A stretch of DNA of 64,000 nt from positions 1 to 64,000 of the forward strand of contig JADLAY010000083.1 of the NCBI GenBank assembly GCA_020849765.1. Reading direction: 5' to 3'. Under the pieces are notes generated by a model. That model searched no databases and was not told the DNA's origin. It was given only the letters and a program-made list of their open reading frames with translations. Shown here piece by piece: positions 1 to 8,452 of the stretch (its first letter is position 1; each line of letters starts with the position of its first letter). This stretch comes from Anaerolineae bacterium. Its GTDB lineage: Bacteria > Chloroflexota > Anaerolineae > Aggregatilineales > Phototrophicaceae. The translations under genes were made by a program, and so were the position numbers.

Positions 1-53
1 ACAACCATTTTACGCCCGTGTGCCAGAACCGTAACAAGGCGTGATGGGCCGCC

Positions 54-136
54 GTACGGGCGGGATATATCCCGCCCGTACAATGCCGTTCATGTGCCAT
101 CGGACGATTCGTAGGGACGCGATTCATCGCGTCCGG
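54..136. repeat. Family A palindromic repeats (two copies)
   Basis: Positions 54-81 form a perfect 28-base palindrome (arms GTACGGGCGGGATA). Positions 111-136 carry GTAGGGAC followed by a 9-bp stem (GGACGCGAT with ATCGCGTCC, two-base loop). Both belong to the dispersed oriented hairpin family found in most gaps of this window. The rest of 1-200 holds no gene that I can support. Confidence 0.75.
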
Positions 137-203
137 TGCCATCGGACGGCACCAATGCCGCCCGGCAATACACCTCTTCATGTGACGATTGTCATACCTA
201 ATA

Positions 204-243
204 TGCAGAATCCTTGTAGATTTATGCAGATTTCTGTATATTT
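204..243. promoter_or_regulatory. Heptamer direct repeats upstream of hemQ (site A)
   Basis: Four copies of a TG(T/C)AGATTT-like unit start at 204, 215, 225 and 235: TGCAGAATC, TGTAGATTT, TGCAGATTT, TGTATATTT. The spacing is 11, 10 and 10 bases, about one helical turn. The array ends 38 bases before the hemQ start codon. Similar arrays lie at 2769-2797 and 5758-5805, so a shared operator for haem genes is inferred. Direct heptamers at helical spacing are typical of tandem-binding winged-helix regulators. Confidence 0.55.
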
Positions 244-281
244 GCGCGCATACCGGCACGCATAGCATCTCGAGGAAACCC

Positions 282-1412
282 ATGTCATTCCCACGAGCGG
301 GAGGCACACGTGGCCGCCCGGACGCCTCGCAGCGCGGACTGAGCCTGACCAAACGCCAGTACGTGCGCTTCGCCTTCTACCAGATCGACCCGGCCTGGCG
401 ACGGCTGCCGCCGGAGAAACAGGCGGCGCACAAGCGCGAACTGCTGGAGACGATCACCGGCTTCAACCGGCGCATGCTCCTGCGCCCCTACAGCCTGATG
501 GGCACCCGCGCCGATGCCGAGCTGCTGCTGTGGCAGATCTCGGAAAGCCCGCTCGTCTTCCAGGAGCTGGCCGCGGCCATCATGAACACGGCCATGGGTG
601 GCTATCTGCGCCTCGTCTACTCCTACTTCTCGCAGACCAAGCGCTCGATCTATGAGATCCGCAGCGCGCAGGGCGCCGAAGAAGATCGCCTGATCGTCCA
701 GCCGTCGGATGCGAAGTATCTGTTCGTCTATCCCTTCATCAAGACGCGCGATTGGTACCAGATGTCGCTCGCGGCGCGCCAGGGCATGATGGACGAGCAC
801 ATCGAAGTCGGGCGCAAGTATCCGGCGGTCAAGCTCAACACGACCTACTGCTTCGGCCTGGATGACTACGAGTTCATCGTCGCCTTCGAAACCGACGAAC
901 CGTCGGACTTCCTCGACCTCGTGCAAGACCTGCGCGAGACGGAAGCCAGCCGCTACACCAAGCAGGACACCCCCCTGTTTAGCTGCATCAACATGCGCCT
1001 GGCCGAGGCGCTCGACGCGCTTGGCGGCCCCGCCATCGCCGAGCCGATCGTGGAAGATGACCACGTCGCGCTCGACGTGTGGACGGACGCTGGCCCGCTC
1101 GAAGATCTGGCCGAAGGCACGAGCCGCACCATCTACCACGACGGCAAGCAGGTCGCGCTGTTCAACGTCGGCGGCGAGCTTTATGCCATCAGCAATCGCT
1201 GCCCACATGCGCGCGGCCCGCTCAGCGAAGGCCAGCTCGCCAGTGACGAGTGCGCCGTCACCTGCCCGTGGCACTACGCCAAGTTCGACCTCGCCAGCGG
1301 CGCCGTCATCGACGGCATCGCCAGTTCGCCGGTCGAGACGTTCGCCGTCGAGGTGCGTGACGGCGTCGTCTTCATCGGTAATCGTTCGCCCATCGCTCAA
1401 ATCGCCGAGTAA
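282..1412 (+). CDS. hemQ: Coproheme decarboxylase HemQ (chlorite dismutase family) fused to a Rieske domain
   Basis: A 376-residue protein. Residues 20-245 match the HemQ/chlorite dismutase family: the YPFIKTRDWY segment carries the expected catalytic Tyr (Y150), and MMDEHIEVGRKY the proximal haem His (H173), followed by GLDDYEF. HemQ decarboxylates coproheme to haem b, the last step of the coproporphyrin pathway. Residues 270-368 form a Rieske ferredoxin domain with CPHA (C307, H309) and CPWH (C328, H331) as [2Fe-2S] ligands. HemQ is normally a single domain, so the fusion is unusual. The ATG at 282 follows GAGGAAA. Ferrochelatase starts 10 bases after the stop, which indicates an operon. 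Confidence 0.88.
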   Translation: MSFPRAGGTRGRPDASQRGLSLTKRQYVRFAFYQIDPAWRRLPPEKQAAHKRELLETITGFNRRMLLRPYSLMGTRADAELLLWQISESPLVFQELAAAIMNTAMGGYLRLVYSYFSQTKRSIYEIRSAQGAEEDRLIVQPSDAKYLFVYPFIKTRDWYQMSLAARQGMMDEHIEVGRKYPAVKLNTTYCFGLDDYEFIVAFETDEPSDFLDLVQDLRETEASRYTKQDTPLFSCINMRLAEALDALGGPAIAEPIVEDDHVALDVWTDAGPLEDLAEGTSRTIYHDGKQVALFNVGGELYAISNRCPHARGPLSEGQLASDECAVTCPWHYAKFDLASGAVIDGIASSPVETFAVEVRDGVVFIGNRSPIAQIAE

Positions 1413-1422
1413 CGCTCATCTC

Positions 1423-2436
1423 ATGGATAACGCAACACAACCCTACGACGCCCTGCTGATCGTCTCGTTCGGTGGCCCGGAAGGCCCGGACGACGTGATC
1501 CCGTTCATGGAAAATGTCCTCCGCGGGCGCAACATCCCGCGGCCCCGGCTGGAACAGGTCGCCGAGCATTATCACCTGTTCGGCGGTGTCAGCCCGATCA
1601 ACGAGCAGAACCGCGCGCTGATTGCCGCGCTGGAGGCGGATTTCGCCGCCCACGGCCTCGACCTGCCGATCTACTGGGGCAACCGCAACTGGAACCCCTA
1701 CCTGACCGATACGCTGCGCCAGATGGCGAACGACGGCATCAAGCGCTCGCTCGCCCTGTTCACGACCGCCTACAGCAGCTATTCAAGCTGCCGCCAGTAC
1801 CGCGAGGACATCGCAAAGGCGCAGGCGGAGATCGGCCCGGAGGCGCCGGAAGTGCACAAGCTGCGCGTCTTCTACAACCATCCGGGCTTCATCATGCCCA
1901 ATGTCGAGAATCTGCGCCGTGCCTTCGAGCAGGTGCCGGAGAGCAAACGCGCCGATGCGCCGCTCGTCTTCTCCGCGCACAGCCTGCCCGCCGCCATGGC
2001 CCACAACAGCAATTACGAAGCTCAGATTCGCGAAGCCTGCCGCCTGGTCGCCGACGGCGTCGGGCGCGCCGAGTGGGATCTCGTCTTCCAGAGCCGCAGC
2101 GGCCCGCCGCATCAACCGTGGCTGGAGCCAGATGTCTGCGATCATCTGGCGGCGCTGCACCAGCGCGGCGTCACCGATGTGGTGCTGATGCCGATCGGCT
2201 TCATTTCGGATCACATGGAGGTCGTCTACGATCTCGACACGCAGGCGCAGGAGACGGCGAACGAACTCGGTCTCAACCTCGTGCGCGCGGCGACGGTCGG
2301 CGTCCACCCGATCTTCATCAGCATGATCCGCGAGCTGGTGCTCGAACGCATGACGAATCATCCCGTGCGGCGCTACGTGGGGACGCATGGCCCCAGCCAC
2401 GACGTCTGCCCGCAAAACTGCTGCCTGCCGGGATAA
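1423..2436 (+). CDS. hemH: Ferrochelatase (coproporphyrin ferrochelatase)
   Basis: A 337-residue cytosolic enzyme that inserts Fe2+ into coproporphyrin III or protoporphyrin IX. It starts with the family hallmark LIVSFGGPEGPDDV. The catalytic His lies in FSAHSLP and the acidic metal-path motif is SDHMEVVYDLD. The C-terminus CPQNCCLPG has three cysteines (C329, C333, C334), which could help bind a [2Fe-2S] cluster as in some other ferrochelatases; this is inference. With HemQ upstream and HemY nearby, coproporphyrin is the likelier substrate. The last 22 bases around the stop are duplicated 242 bp downstream. Confidence 0.92.
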   Translation: MDNATQPYDALLIVSFGGPEGPDDVIPFMENVLRGRNIPRPRLEQVAEHYHLFGGVSPINEQNRALIAALEADFAAHGLDLPIYWGNRNWNPYLTDTLRQMANDGIKRSLALFTTAYSSYSSCRQYREDIAKAQAEIGPEAPEVHKLRVFYNHPGFIMPNVENLRRAFEQVPESKRADAPLVFSAHSLPAAMAHNSNYEAQIREACRLVADGVGRAEWDLVFQSRSGPPHQPWLEPDVCDHLAALHQRGVTDVVLMPIGFISDHMEVVYDLDTQAQETANELGLNLVRAATVGVHPIFISMIRELVLERMTNHPVRRYVGTHGPSHDVCPQNCCLPG

Positions 2437-2681
2437 ATGATGACGGAGGAGAACGCACGGATTCCGACCTTGCTGGTGATTGGTCCATGCAGTGCTTACA
2501 GAGTATTCGGTCGTTGTTGGCACATACGATGACCGCCGGATGGTCAACCATCCGGCTAGGGTTGCGTCCCGTCAACGGGACTGAATGCACATAATGGCAC
2601 TTGTACAGCCCGGTTCACCGGGCGCAACCTCAGCCAGGGCATTGATGCCCTGGCGGGTTCTGCTGCCTGCCGGGATAAATG
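2418..2681. repeat. 22-bp direct repeat of the hemH 3' end flanking a repeat insertion
   Basis: Bases 2418-2439, the last codons of hemH plus its stop, are repeated exactly at 2660-2681. Between the copies lies a family B hairpin composite. This looks like an insertion footprint or a duplication that brought the composite in next to the stop codon. The gap 2437-2828 contains no gene. Confidence 0.7.
2512..2656. repeat. Family B composite repeat (hairpin string)
   Basis: Consecutive hairpins: GCCGGATGG/CCATCCGGC (loop TCAA), GTCCCGT/ACGGGAC, GCCCGG/CCGGGC and GCCAGGGCAT/ATGCCCTGGC, linked by a GGTTGCG or CGCAACC motif. The same order of elements, including the leading ATGACCGCCGG, recurs at 15828-15957. 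The element is non-coding and of unknown role. Confidence 0.7.
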
Positions 2682-2768
2682 TCACGTCGAAAACGGTATG
2701 ATGCGCGCGCATATGCATGACAATCCGCACTGTTTTCCGAAATTTGGGCTGACTAAGCTAGTCAAGTC

Positions 2769-2797
2769 TGTAGATTTCTATAGATTTGCGCAGATTT
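2769..2797. promoter_or_regulatory. Heptamer direct repeats upstream of the radical SAM gene (site B)
   Basis: TAGATTT at 2771 and 2781 and CAGATTT at 2791, with exact 10-base period. A short inverted repeat, GACTA-AGC-TAGTC, lies just upstream at 2751-2763. The array ends 31 bases before the chosen start codon. It is the cleanest of the three copies of the proposed haem-regulon box. Confidence 0.55.
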
Positions 2798-2828
2798 CGA
2801 CCAGTGTTTGATGGGGGGGATTATTACC

Positions 2829-3944
2829 ATGAGCTATCCTGCGCCGCGCCTGATCTTCTGGGAGACGACAGCGGGGTGCAATTTACGCTGCATCCACTGC
2901 CGTCGTGTGACGGTGGCTGACCAGCTCACCCCGCAAGACCTGACGACCGAAGAATCTTTCCGGCTGATCGACCAGGTCGCCGAGATCGGCAAGCCGGTCT
3001 TCGTGCTCTCCGGTGGCGAGCCGCTGTTCCGCCCGGATATTTACGAGATCGCGCGCTATGCGACCGACGCAGGCCTGCCCGTGGCCCTGGCGACGAACGG
3101 CACGCTGATCGACGACGCGGTCGCCGAGAAGATCAAGGCCAGCGGCGTCAAGCGCGTCAGCATCTCGTTCGACGGCTCCGACGCTGCCACCCACGACATG
3201 TTCCGCGGTCTGCCCGGCTCGTTCGAGGCGGCCATCCGCGGCTTCAAAGCCCTGCGCAAAGTCGGCCTGCCCGTGCAGATCAACACGACGGTCGCGCGCC
3301 ACAACGAAACGCAGCTTGAAGACATGCGCGCCCTGGCTAAGGATCTGGATGCGGTGGGTCTGCACCTGTTCCTGCTCGTGCCGGTCGGCTGCGGCGTCGA
3401 AATCGCCGAAGACATGATGATCAGCGCGCAGGAATACGAGCGCGTCCTCAACTGGCTCTACGACGTCGAGCAATCCGAACCCGAATTGCAGATGAAAGCG
3501 ACCTGCGCGCCGCATTACTTCCGCGTCATGCGCGTGCGCCGCGCCGAAGATAAGCGCATGGGCATCTTCCGCGAACTGCCCGCCAGCCACGATCGCCAAC
3601 TCAACGGCCATCCGCACGGCCAGATGCACGCCGCGACCAAGGGCTGCCTGGCCGGGACTGGCGTCACCTTCATCTCGCATCGCGGTGAGGTCTTCCCGTG
3701 CGGCTACCTGCCGGTCGAGGCGGGTCACATCCGCCGCCAGACCTTCGGCGACGTGTGGCAGAACAGCCCGCTGTTCGCCCAACTGCGCAATCCCGACCTG
3801 CTCGAAGGCAAGTGCGGCATCTGCCAGTTCAAGTCGCTGTGCAGCGGCTGCCGCGCCCGCGCCTACGGCGTCACCGGCAACTACCTGGCCGAGGAGCCGT
3901 TCTGCGCGTACGAGCCTGAATCGCGCACGGTCGCTATGTCCTGA
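2829..3944 (+). CDS. Radical SAM/SPASM protein, AhbD (haem b synthase)-like
   Basis: A 371-residue protein. The radical SAM motif CNLRCIHC (CxxxCxxC) lies near residues 17-24 and is followed by SGGEPL. The central segment LVPVGCG and the later ATCAPHY resemble AhbC/AhbD proteins. The C-terminal SPASM region has about eight cysteines (CLAG, PCGY, KCGIC, CSGC, FCAY) for auxiliary 4Fe-4S clusters. AhbD converts iron-coproporphyrin III to haem, which duplicates the job of HemQ; a related haem-modifying role is equally possible. The start at 2829 is preferred over 2808/2811 because a G-rich Shine-Dalgarno run (2813-2819) sits nine bases upstream. Confidence 0.75.
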   Translation: MSYPAPRLIFWETTAGCNLRCIHCRRVTVADQLTPQDLTTEESFRLIDQVAEIGKPVFVLSGGEPLFRPDIYEIARYATDAGLPVALATNGTLIDDAVAEKIKASGVKRVSISFDGSDAATHDMFRGLPGSFEAAIRGFKALRKVGLPVQINTTVARHNETQLEDMRALAKDLDAVGLHLFLLVPVGCGVEIAEDMMISAQEYERVLNWLYDVEQSEPELQMKATCAPHYFRVMRVRRAEDKRMGIFRELPASHDRQLNGHPHGQMHAATKGCLAGTGVTFISHRGEVFPCGYLPVEAGHIRRQTFGDVWQNSPLFAQLRNPDLLEGKCGICQFKSLCSGCRARAYGVTGNYLAEEPFCAYEPESRTVAMS

Positions 3945-4043
3945 TAATCACGTCCTGCTGTGAGGTATCGCAGCGTGCAGCTTACCAATTGAACCTGCTC
4001 GCGGGTGTTCGTTCGCGTGGGGGCGGATGATTGTGAACGGGAC

Positions 4044-4170
4044 GGACGAGGCCTGCCTCGCCCGCCAATTTCAGAAACCGGATCTGCCGGATTTGGGAAA
4101 CGGACGCCAAGAATGGCGTCCCTACACACCATGACGGATTTGTAGGGGCTTGGCGACGCCAAGCCCTTAC
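4044..4170. repeat. Family A hairpins between convergent haem genes
   Basis: Three hairpins: a degenerate copy at 4044-4064 (GGACGAGGC/GCCTCGCCC), a reverse-oriented copy at 4101-4125 (GGACGCCA/TGGCGTCC, then CTAC), and a forward copy at 4141-4170 (GTAGGGGC with stem GGGCTTGGC/GCCAAGCCC). They lie between the ends of the radical SAM gene and hemY. Nothing else is recognised in 3945-4208. Confidence 0.75.
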
Positions 4171-4208
4171 GCCGGAATGCCTGGCCCGTCGCCGTACATG
4201 GGACGTCC

Positions 4209-5651
4209 CTACGTCGCCTCGGTCATGGCGGCGACGATCTGTTCGACCGTCTGCTGCGCCTGATGGACACAATCCGGCACGCCGACGCCGCGGAACGCAC
4301 TGCCCGTCACGAACAGATGCGGCGGCAGCGCTGCTTCGAGGCGTGCGATCTGATCGAGGTGGCCGACGCCGTACTGCGGTGTCGCCTGCTTCCAGCGGTA
4401 AATACGCGTGAACAGCGGTTCCGCCGTGATCCCGTAGATGTCGCGCAGTTCGTCGCGGACGACCGCCGTCAGCGCGTCGTCGTCCAGGTCGACGCTGGCC
4501 GGGCTGCGCGCGCCGCCGAAGAACGTACGCACCAGCGCATAGCCCGCTGGCGCACGATGATCGAACTTGGTCGAGCTGAGTGTGACGGCGTTGATCTTGC
4601 GCCCTTCGCTGCGCGGGATGACGACGCCGAAGCCCTCTGGCACACCAGCCAGATCCTCGGCGCGGTAGCCGAGCGAGAGCGTGCCCGTGCTGACGTACTG
4701 GATGTCCGCCGCGATGGCTGCGGCTTCCGGCGCGAGATCGGCCAGCAGTTTCGCAACGACCGGGGCAGGCGTCGTCAGCAGGACGACGTCCGTCTCCAGC
4801 GTCGATCCGCCGGAGAGATGCAGGCGATAGCGCCCGTCGTCCAGCCGCTCGATCTGCTCGACGCCGGTGTTCAGGCGCAGATCGCCATCCAGCAGTTCGA
4901 CCAGCCGGTCGGCCAGCATCCGCATGCCACCCTTGAACGAGATGAAAAGCGACGACGGCCCATCGCCATGGCCGTGAGCCGGATGTGGCGCACGGCGCGC
5001 CGCCAGCATCCCGCGCGTGAGGCTGCCGTGCTTCTGCTCCAGCGCGCGGAAGCGAGGGAAGGTCGCCAGCAGACTCTGGTCGTAGGGGTCGGTGTTGTAG
5101 ATGCCCGACATGAGCGGCTCGGCCAGCTTGTCCAGCGCTTCACTGCCCAGGCGGCGGCGCACGAAATCGGCCAGCGACTCGTCGCCGTCATCCTTCTTCG
5201 CCGGCATGAAGGCTTCGACGGCCATGCGCAGCTTGCCTGGCAGCGAGATCAGCGGCGACAGGGCGAACGGCATGAAGCGCGTCGGCACGATCAGCATCAG
5301 CCCGTCCGGCAGTGGCACCAGCCTGCCCTTGATCAGCACGTAGGTGCGCCGCCGCTCGTCGTTGGTGCCAAGCAGTTGATCGCCGAGGCCGATGGCGCGC
5401 GCGAGCTGCGTCGCCCACGGCTTCTGCGCGATAAACGAGTCCGGCCCGGCTTCGACCACGAACGGATCGCCCGCGCCGGTATCGACCAGTTCGGTGCAGA
5501 TCTTGCCGCCCCAGCGCGAGGTTTGCTCGATCAGGCTGTAGGCGAGGCCCGCTTGCTGAAGCGCCCAGGCTGCGGTCAGGCCGGTGACGCCGCCGCCGAT
5601 GACCGTCACGTGGCGGCGCGGGGCGTGAGTGATGTGCGGGTGAGGGTTCAT
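4209..5651 (-). CDS. hemY: Protoporphyrinogen/coproporphyrinogen III oxidase (HemY/CgoX type)
   Basis: A 480-residue FAD flavoprotein. The N-terminal Rossmann motif VTVIGGGVTGLTAAW with an acidic residue near IEQ binds FAD. GGKI, GPDSF and the C-terminal GSAFRGVGVPDCVHQ are typical of the HemG2/HemY family. It oxidises coproporphyrinogen III to coproporphyrin III in Gram-positive-type pathways, or protoporphyrinogen IX otherwise. With HemH and HemQ adjacent, the coproporphyrin route is favoured. It is divergent from the binding-protein gene at 5834, and the shared gap contains the third heptamer array. Confidence 0.9.
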   Translation of the reverse strand: MNPHPHITHAPRRHVTVIGGGVTGLTAAWALQQAGLAYSLIEQTSRWGGKICTELVDTGAGDPFVVEAGPDSFIAQKPWATQLARAIGLGDQLLGTNDERRRTYVLIKGRLVPLPDGLMLIVPTRFMPFALSPLISLPGKLRMAVEAFMPAKKDDGDESLADFVRRRLGSEALDKLAEPLMSGIYNTDPYDQSLLATFPRFRALEQKHGSLTRGMLAARRAPHPAHGHGDGPSSLFISFKGGMRMLADRLVELLDGDLRLNTGVEQIERLDDGRYRLHLSGGSTLETDVVLLTTPAPVVAKLLADLAPEAAAIAADIQYVSTGTLSLGYRAEDLAGVPEGFGVVIPRSEGRKINAVTLSSTKFDHRAPAGYALVRTFFGGARSPASVDLDDDALTAVVRDELRDIYGITAEPLFTRIYRWKQATPQYGVGHLDQIARLEAALPPHLFVTGSAFRGVGVPDCVHQAQQTVEQIVAAMTEAT

Positions 5652-5757
5652 GAAGCTGGGCTGCGACCTTCAGTTGTTCGTCGTCGGGATGTGGTGAATG
5701 AGACATGGGGAAGATAGCAGAACATGCGCGCAGGCTCAAGCCCTTTACAAAATTGAC

Positions 5758-5805
5758 TGTGATTGATAGATTTCTATAGATTTTCCTGTAATTTTACGTA
5801 GATTT
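5758..5805. promoter_or_regulatory. Heptamer direct repeats between hemY and the ABC importer (site C)
   Basis: TAGATTT at 5767, 5777 and 5799, and a variant TAATTTT at 5789, with spacing 10, 12 and 10. A weak TGTGATT precedes them. The array is 28 bases before the binding-protein start and 107 bases from the hemY start, so it could control both. It matches the arrays before hemQ and the radical SAM gene. Confidence 0.5.
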
Positions 5806-5833
5806 CTCTTCCAGGTATAGAAAGGTCTCGTCG

Positions 5834-7375
5834 ATGAAGACGACAAGAGCCATACTGCTGGCCGTGACCGCCCTCGTCCTGCTGACGGGCGTGCTGACGA
5901 CCGGCGCACAAGACAACAACGTGACGATGATCGTCACGCGCGACCCCGTGTCGCTCGATCCGCAGAGCACGCTCGATCCGGGCGCGCCGATCCTGCTCGC
6001 CTACATTTACGACACGCTCGTCTACCAGGCGGAGGATGGACGCATCCTGCCCAGCCTGGCCGAAAGCTGGACGGTCGCCGACGACAACCTGGCGATCACG
6101 TTCGATCTGGCGCCGGGCGTCGTCTTCAGCGATGGCGCGCCGCTCAACGCCGACGCCGTCGTCTACACGTTCCAGCGCTTGCAGGAGATCGGCCAGCGCT
6201 CGCTCATCTACAGCGACATCATGAACGTGAGCGCGTTCGAAAAACTTGATGACCTGAGCGTGCGCTTCCACCTGATCCAGCCTTCGGCGACGCTGCTCAG
6301 CGCGCTGACGTATCCCTACGCGGGCATCCTCAACCCGGCGGCGGTCGAAGCCGCGGGCGAGGCTTATGGCCAGCAGCCGGTCGGCAGCGGCCCGTTCGTG
6401 CTCGACTCGTGGATTCCCGAAAACACCCTGACCTTCGTGCCCAACCCGCTCTACGGCGGCCATCGCCCATGGACGGAAGCGCAGACACCGCCCGCCATCG
6501 ACAAGCTGACCGTCGTCTTCAGCACTGACGAATCGGCGCGGGCGAGCGCCCTGCTGGCGAACGAGGCGGACATCGCTTACTTCGCCTCCGGCAGCCAGGT
6601 CAGCCGCTTCGAGGGCAGCGCAGATTTCCGCATCCTCGAAAGCCCTGGCCGCGCGCTCAACTTCCTCGGCTTCAACACCGGGCGCGCACCGTTCGATAAT
6701 GCCGCCGTGCGCCGGGCCATCGGCCAGCTCGTCAACAAGGACGACGTGCTGCTGCTGGCCGCCGATGGCGTCGGCGAGGTCGTCAACGGCCCGCTGCCAC
6801 CGACCATCTTCGGCTACAACCCGGAGCTTGACGCCAGCGCCGCCAATTACGACCCGGAAGCCGCCGCCGCCACCCTGGCCGAGCATGGCATCAGCCCGGA
6901 GCACCCGGTCAGCATCTCGATCCTGACCTCGACCTTCCCGACCTTCTCCGCCATCGCGACGATCCTGCAGGCTGAGCTGGCCGCGGTCGGCATCAACGCC
7001 GAGATCAACGTGCTCGACTTCTCCGCCGTACGTGAGATCGCCGTCGCCGGTGACTATGACATCCTGATCACGCGCTACGACTGGAACGACCCGGACGTGC
7101 TCTGGCGCTACCTGGGCACGGCCAACCAGGGCAACACCAATCGCTACTTCTACGGCAATCCGGATCTTGATGCGCTGCTGCAGCAGGGCCAGACGGCCTT
7201 CGACCAGGACGCGCGCTTCGACATCTACGCCGAAGCCCAGCGCATGATCCTGGAAGACGCGCCGATCATCGCGCTCTACATGCCGGTGACGGATGTCGTC
7301 GTCAGCAACCGGCTGCAGGGCGTCTCGCTGCTGCACAGCCACGTGGTGCTGGAAGACGCCACGCTCGCGCCGTAG
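5834..7375 (+). CDS. Peptide/nickel/opine-type ABC transporter substrate-binding protein (family 5)
   Basis: A 513-residue exported protein. Residues 1-25 form a signal peptide ending in TGAQD, with no lipobox Cys. The mature part has the family-5 layout: an SLDP segment, LAESW, a LDDLSVRFHL strand, GSGPF and NPLYGGHRPW. Family members bind peptides, opines, nickel, haem or 5-aminolevulinate. The proximity to hemY and the shared heptamer array make a porphyrin precursor or haem a testable ligand, but this is inference. The permease gene begins 9 bases after the stop. Confidence 0.85.
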   Translation: MKTTRAILLAVTALVLLTGVLTTGAQDNNVTMIVTRDPVSLDPQSTLDPGAPILLAYIYDTLVYQAEDGRILPSLAESWTVADDNLAITFDLAPGVVFSDGAPLNADAVVYTFQRLQEIGQRSLIYSDIMNVSAFEKLDDLSVRFHLIQPSATLLSALTYPYAGILNPAAVEAAGEAYGQQPVGSGPFVLDSWIPENTLTFVPNPLYGGHRPWTEAQTPPAIDKLTVVFSTDESARASALLANEADIAYFASGSQVSRFEGSADFRILESPGRALNFLGFNTGRAPFDNAAVRRAIGQLVNKDDVLLLAADGVGEVVNGPLPPTIFGYNPELDASAANYDPEAAAATLAEHGISPEHPVSISILTSTFPTFSAIATILQAELAAVGINAEINVLDFSAVREIAVAGDYDILITRYDWNDPDVLWRYLGTANQGNTNRYFYGNPDLDALLQQGQTAFDQDARFDIYAEAQRMILEDAPIIALYMPVTDVVVSNRLQGVSLLHSHVVLEDATLAP

Positions 7376-7384
7376 CGCGGTCTC

Positions 7385-8308
7385 ATGCGCTTTTTGCTCC
7401 GCCGCCTGCTCCAGGCGATCCCCACGCTGCTCGCGCTGTCGCTCGTCGTCTTCCTGACGCTCGACTTGGTGCCGGGCAGCGCGGCTTCCGCCGTGCTCGA
7501 CGATGCGTCGTCGGACGCGGCGAAGAGCCTGCTCTGCCAGCAGTTGAGCTGCGATCAGCCGGTGCTGACGCGCTACGTCAGCTACCTGGGCGGATTGCTG
7601 CACGGCGAGTGGGGCACCTCGATCCGCAACGGCAGGCCGGTGTTTGACGAGATCATGCTGCGCCTGCCGTCGACGCTCGCTCTGACGGTCGGCGCGATTG
7701 CGGTCGCGGCGCTCGTCGGCGGGATGCTCGGCAGCATCGCCGCTGCACACCAGGGCACGCGCTGGGACACGGCGATCACGGGCGTCGTTTCGGTCGCCGC
7801 CTCGCTGCCGTCGTTCTGGGTGGCGCTGATCCTGGTCAGCATCTTCGCGCTGCAATTGGGCTGGCTGCCGGTCTTCGGGTCAGGTAGCCCGCGCCATTAC
7901 GTCATACCCGTGCTGAGCGTGGCCGTCGCACTCATCCCCGGCATCACGCTGCTGACGCGCAGCAGCCTGCTGGAGACGCGGCGGCAGATGTTCGTCGTGG
8001 CGGCGCATGCGCGCGGCATCCCGCAGCGGGCCGTCTTCTGGCGTCACATCGAGCCGGTCGCGGCCATTCCGATCGTGTCTTACATCGGCGTGCAGGCGGT
8101 GCATCTGGTTGGCAGTCTGGTCGCCATTGAGGTGATCTTCAATCTGCCGGGGCTGGGTGGGCTGGCCGTCCAGGCGGCGCTCGATCGCGATCCGTTCCTG
8201 CTCCAGGGCGCGACGCTGACGATCGCCGTGATCACCTTCGCCATTCTGCTCGTCGTCGACGTGCTGGTCATGATCCTGGACCCGCGCATCGCCAACGCGC
8301 CGGCATAA
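7385..8308 (+). CDS. ABC transporter permease, DppB type
   Basis: A 307-residue inner-membrane protein with about six helices. The N-terminal RRLLQAIPTLLALSLVVFL and the cytoplasmic loop AAHARGIPQRAVFWRHIEPVAAIPIV (EAA loop) are typical of DppB/OppB permeases. It pairs with the permease at 8453 to form the channel. No ATPase gene follows in this operon, so ATPases must come from elsewhere, possibly from a general dpp-type set. Confidence 0.9.
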   Translation: MRFLLRRLLQAIPTLLALSLVVFLTLDLVPGSAASAVLDDASSDAAKSLLCQQLSCDQPVLTRYVSYLGGLLHGEWGTSIRNGRPVFDEIMLRLPSTLALTVGAIAVAALVGGMLGSIAAAHQGTRWDTAITGVVSVAASLPSFWVALILVSIFALQLGWLPVFGSGSPRHYVIPVLSVAVALIPGITLLTRSSLLETRRQMFVVAAHARGIPQRAVFWRHIEPVAAIPIVSYIGVQAVHLVGSLVAIEVIFNLPGLGGLAVQAALDRDPFLLQGATLTIAVITFAILLVVDVLVMILDPRIANAPA

Positions 8309-8378
8309 GGTGAACGGGAGCAAAGTTGTGGCTCGATTGGGTTTCTTCATCCCCACCCCTGAACCTCTGGTTCGTCCC

Positions 8379-8414
8379 CTCCCCATCGCGATGGGGAGGG
8401 GACTGAGGGGAGAG
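8379..8414. repeat. Family C G-rich hairpin, short copy
   Basis: CCCTCCCCATC-GC-GATGGGGAGGG forms a strong hairpin and is followed by ACTGAGGGGAGAGG. It is a short relative of the longer G-rich repeats near 18.7, 27.0, 34.5 and 36.0 kb. It sits between the two permease genes and could affect read-through. Confidence 0.6.
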
Positions 8415-8452
8415 GACACATTCAAACTTAGTGTTTCGAGGCTGACAGACGC

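Noticed and set aside
5774..7855. A 693-codon open frame antisense to the first binding-protein gene
   Set aside because: The plus strand encodes a full family-5 binding protein with a signal peptide. The antisense translation has no motif and a skewed Arg/Asp/Gln composition. The same applies to the long antisense frames at 16127-18157 and 36210-38327.
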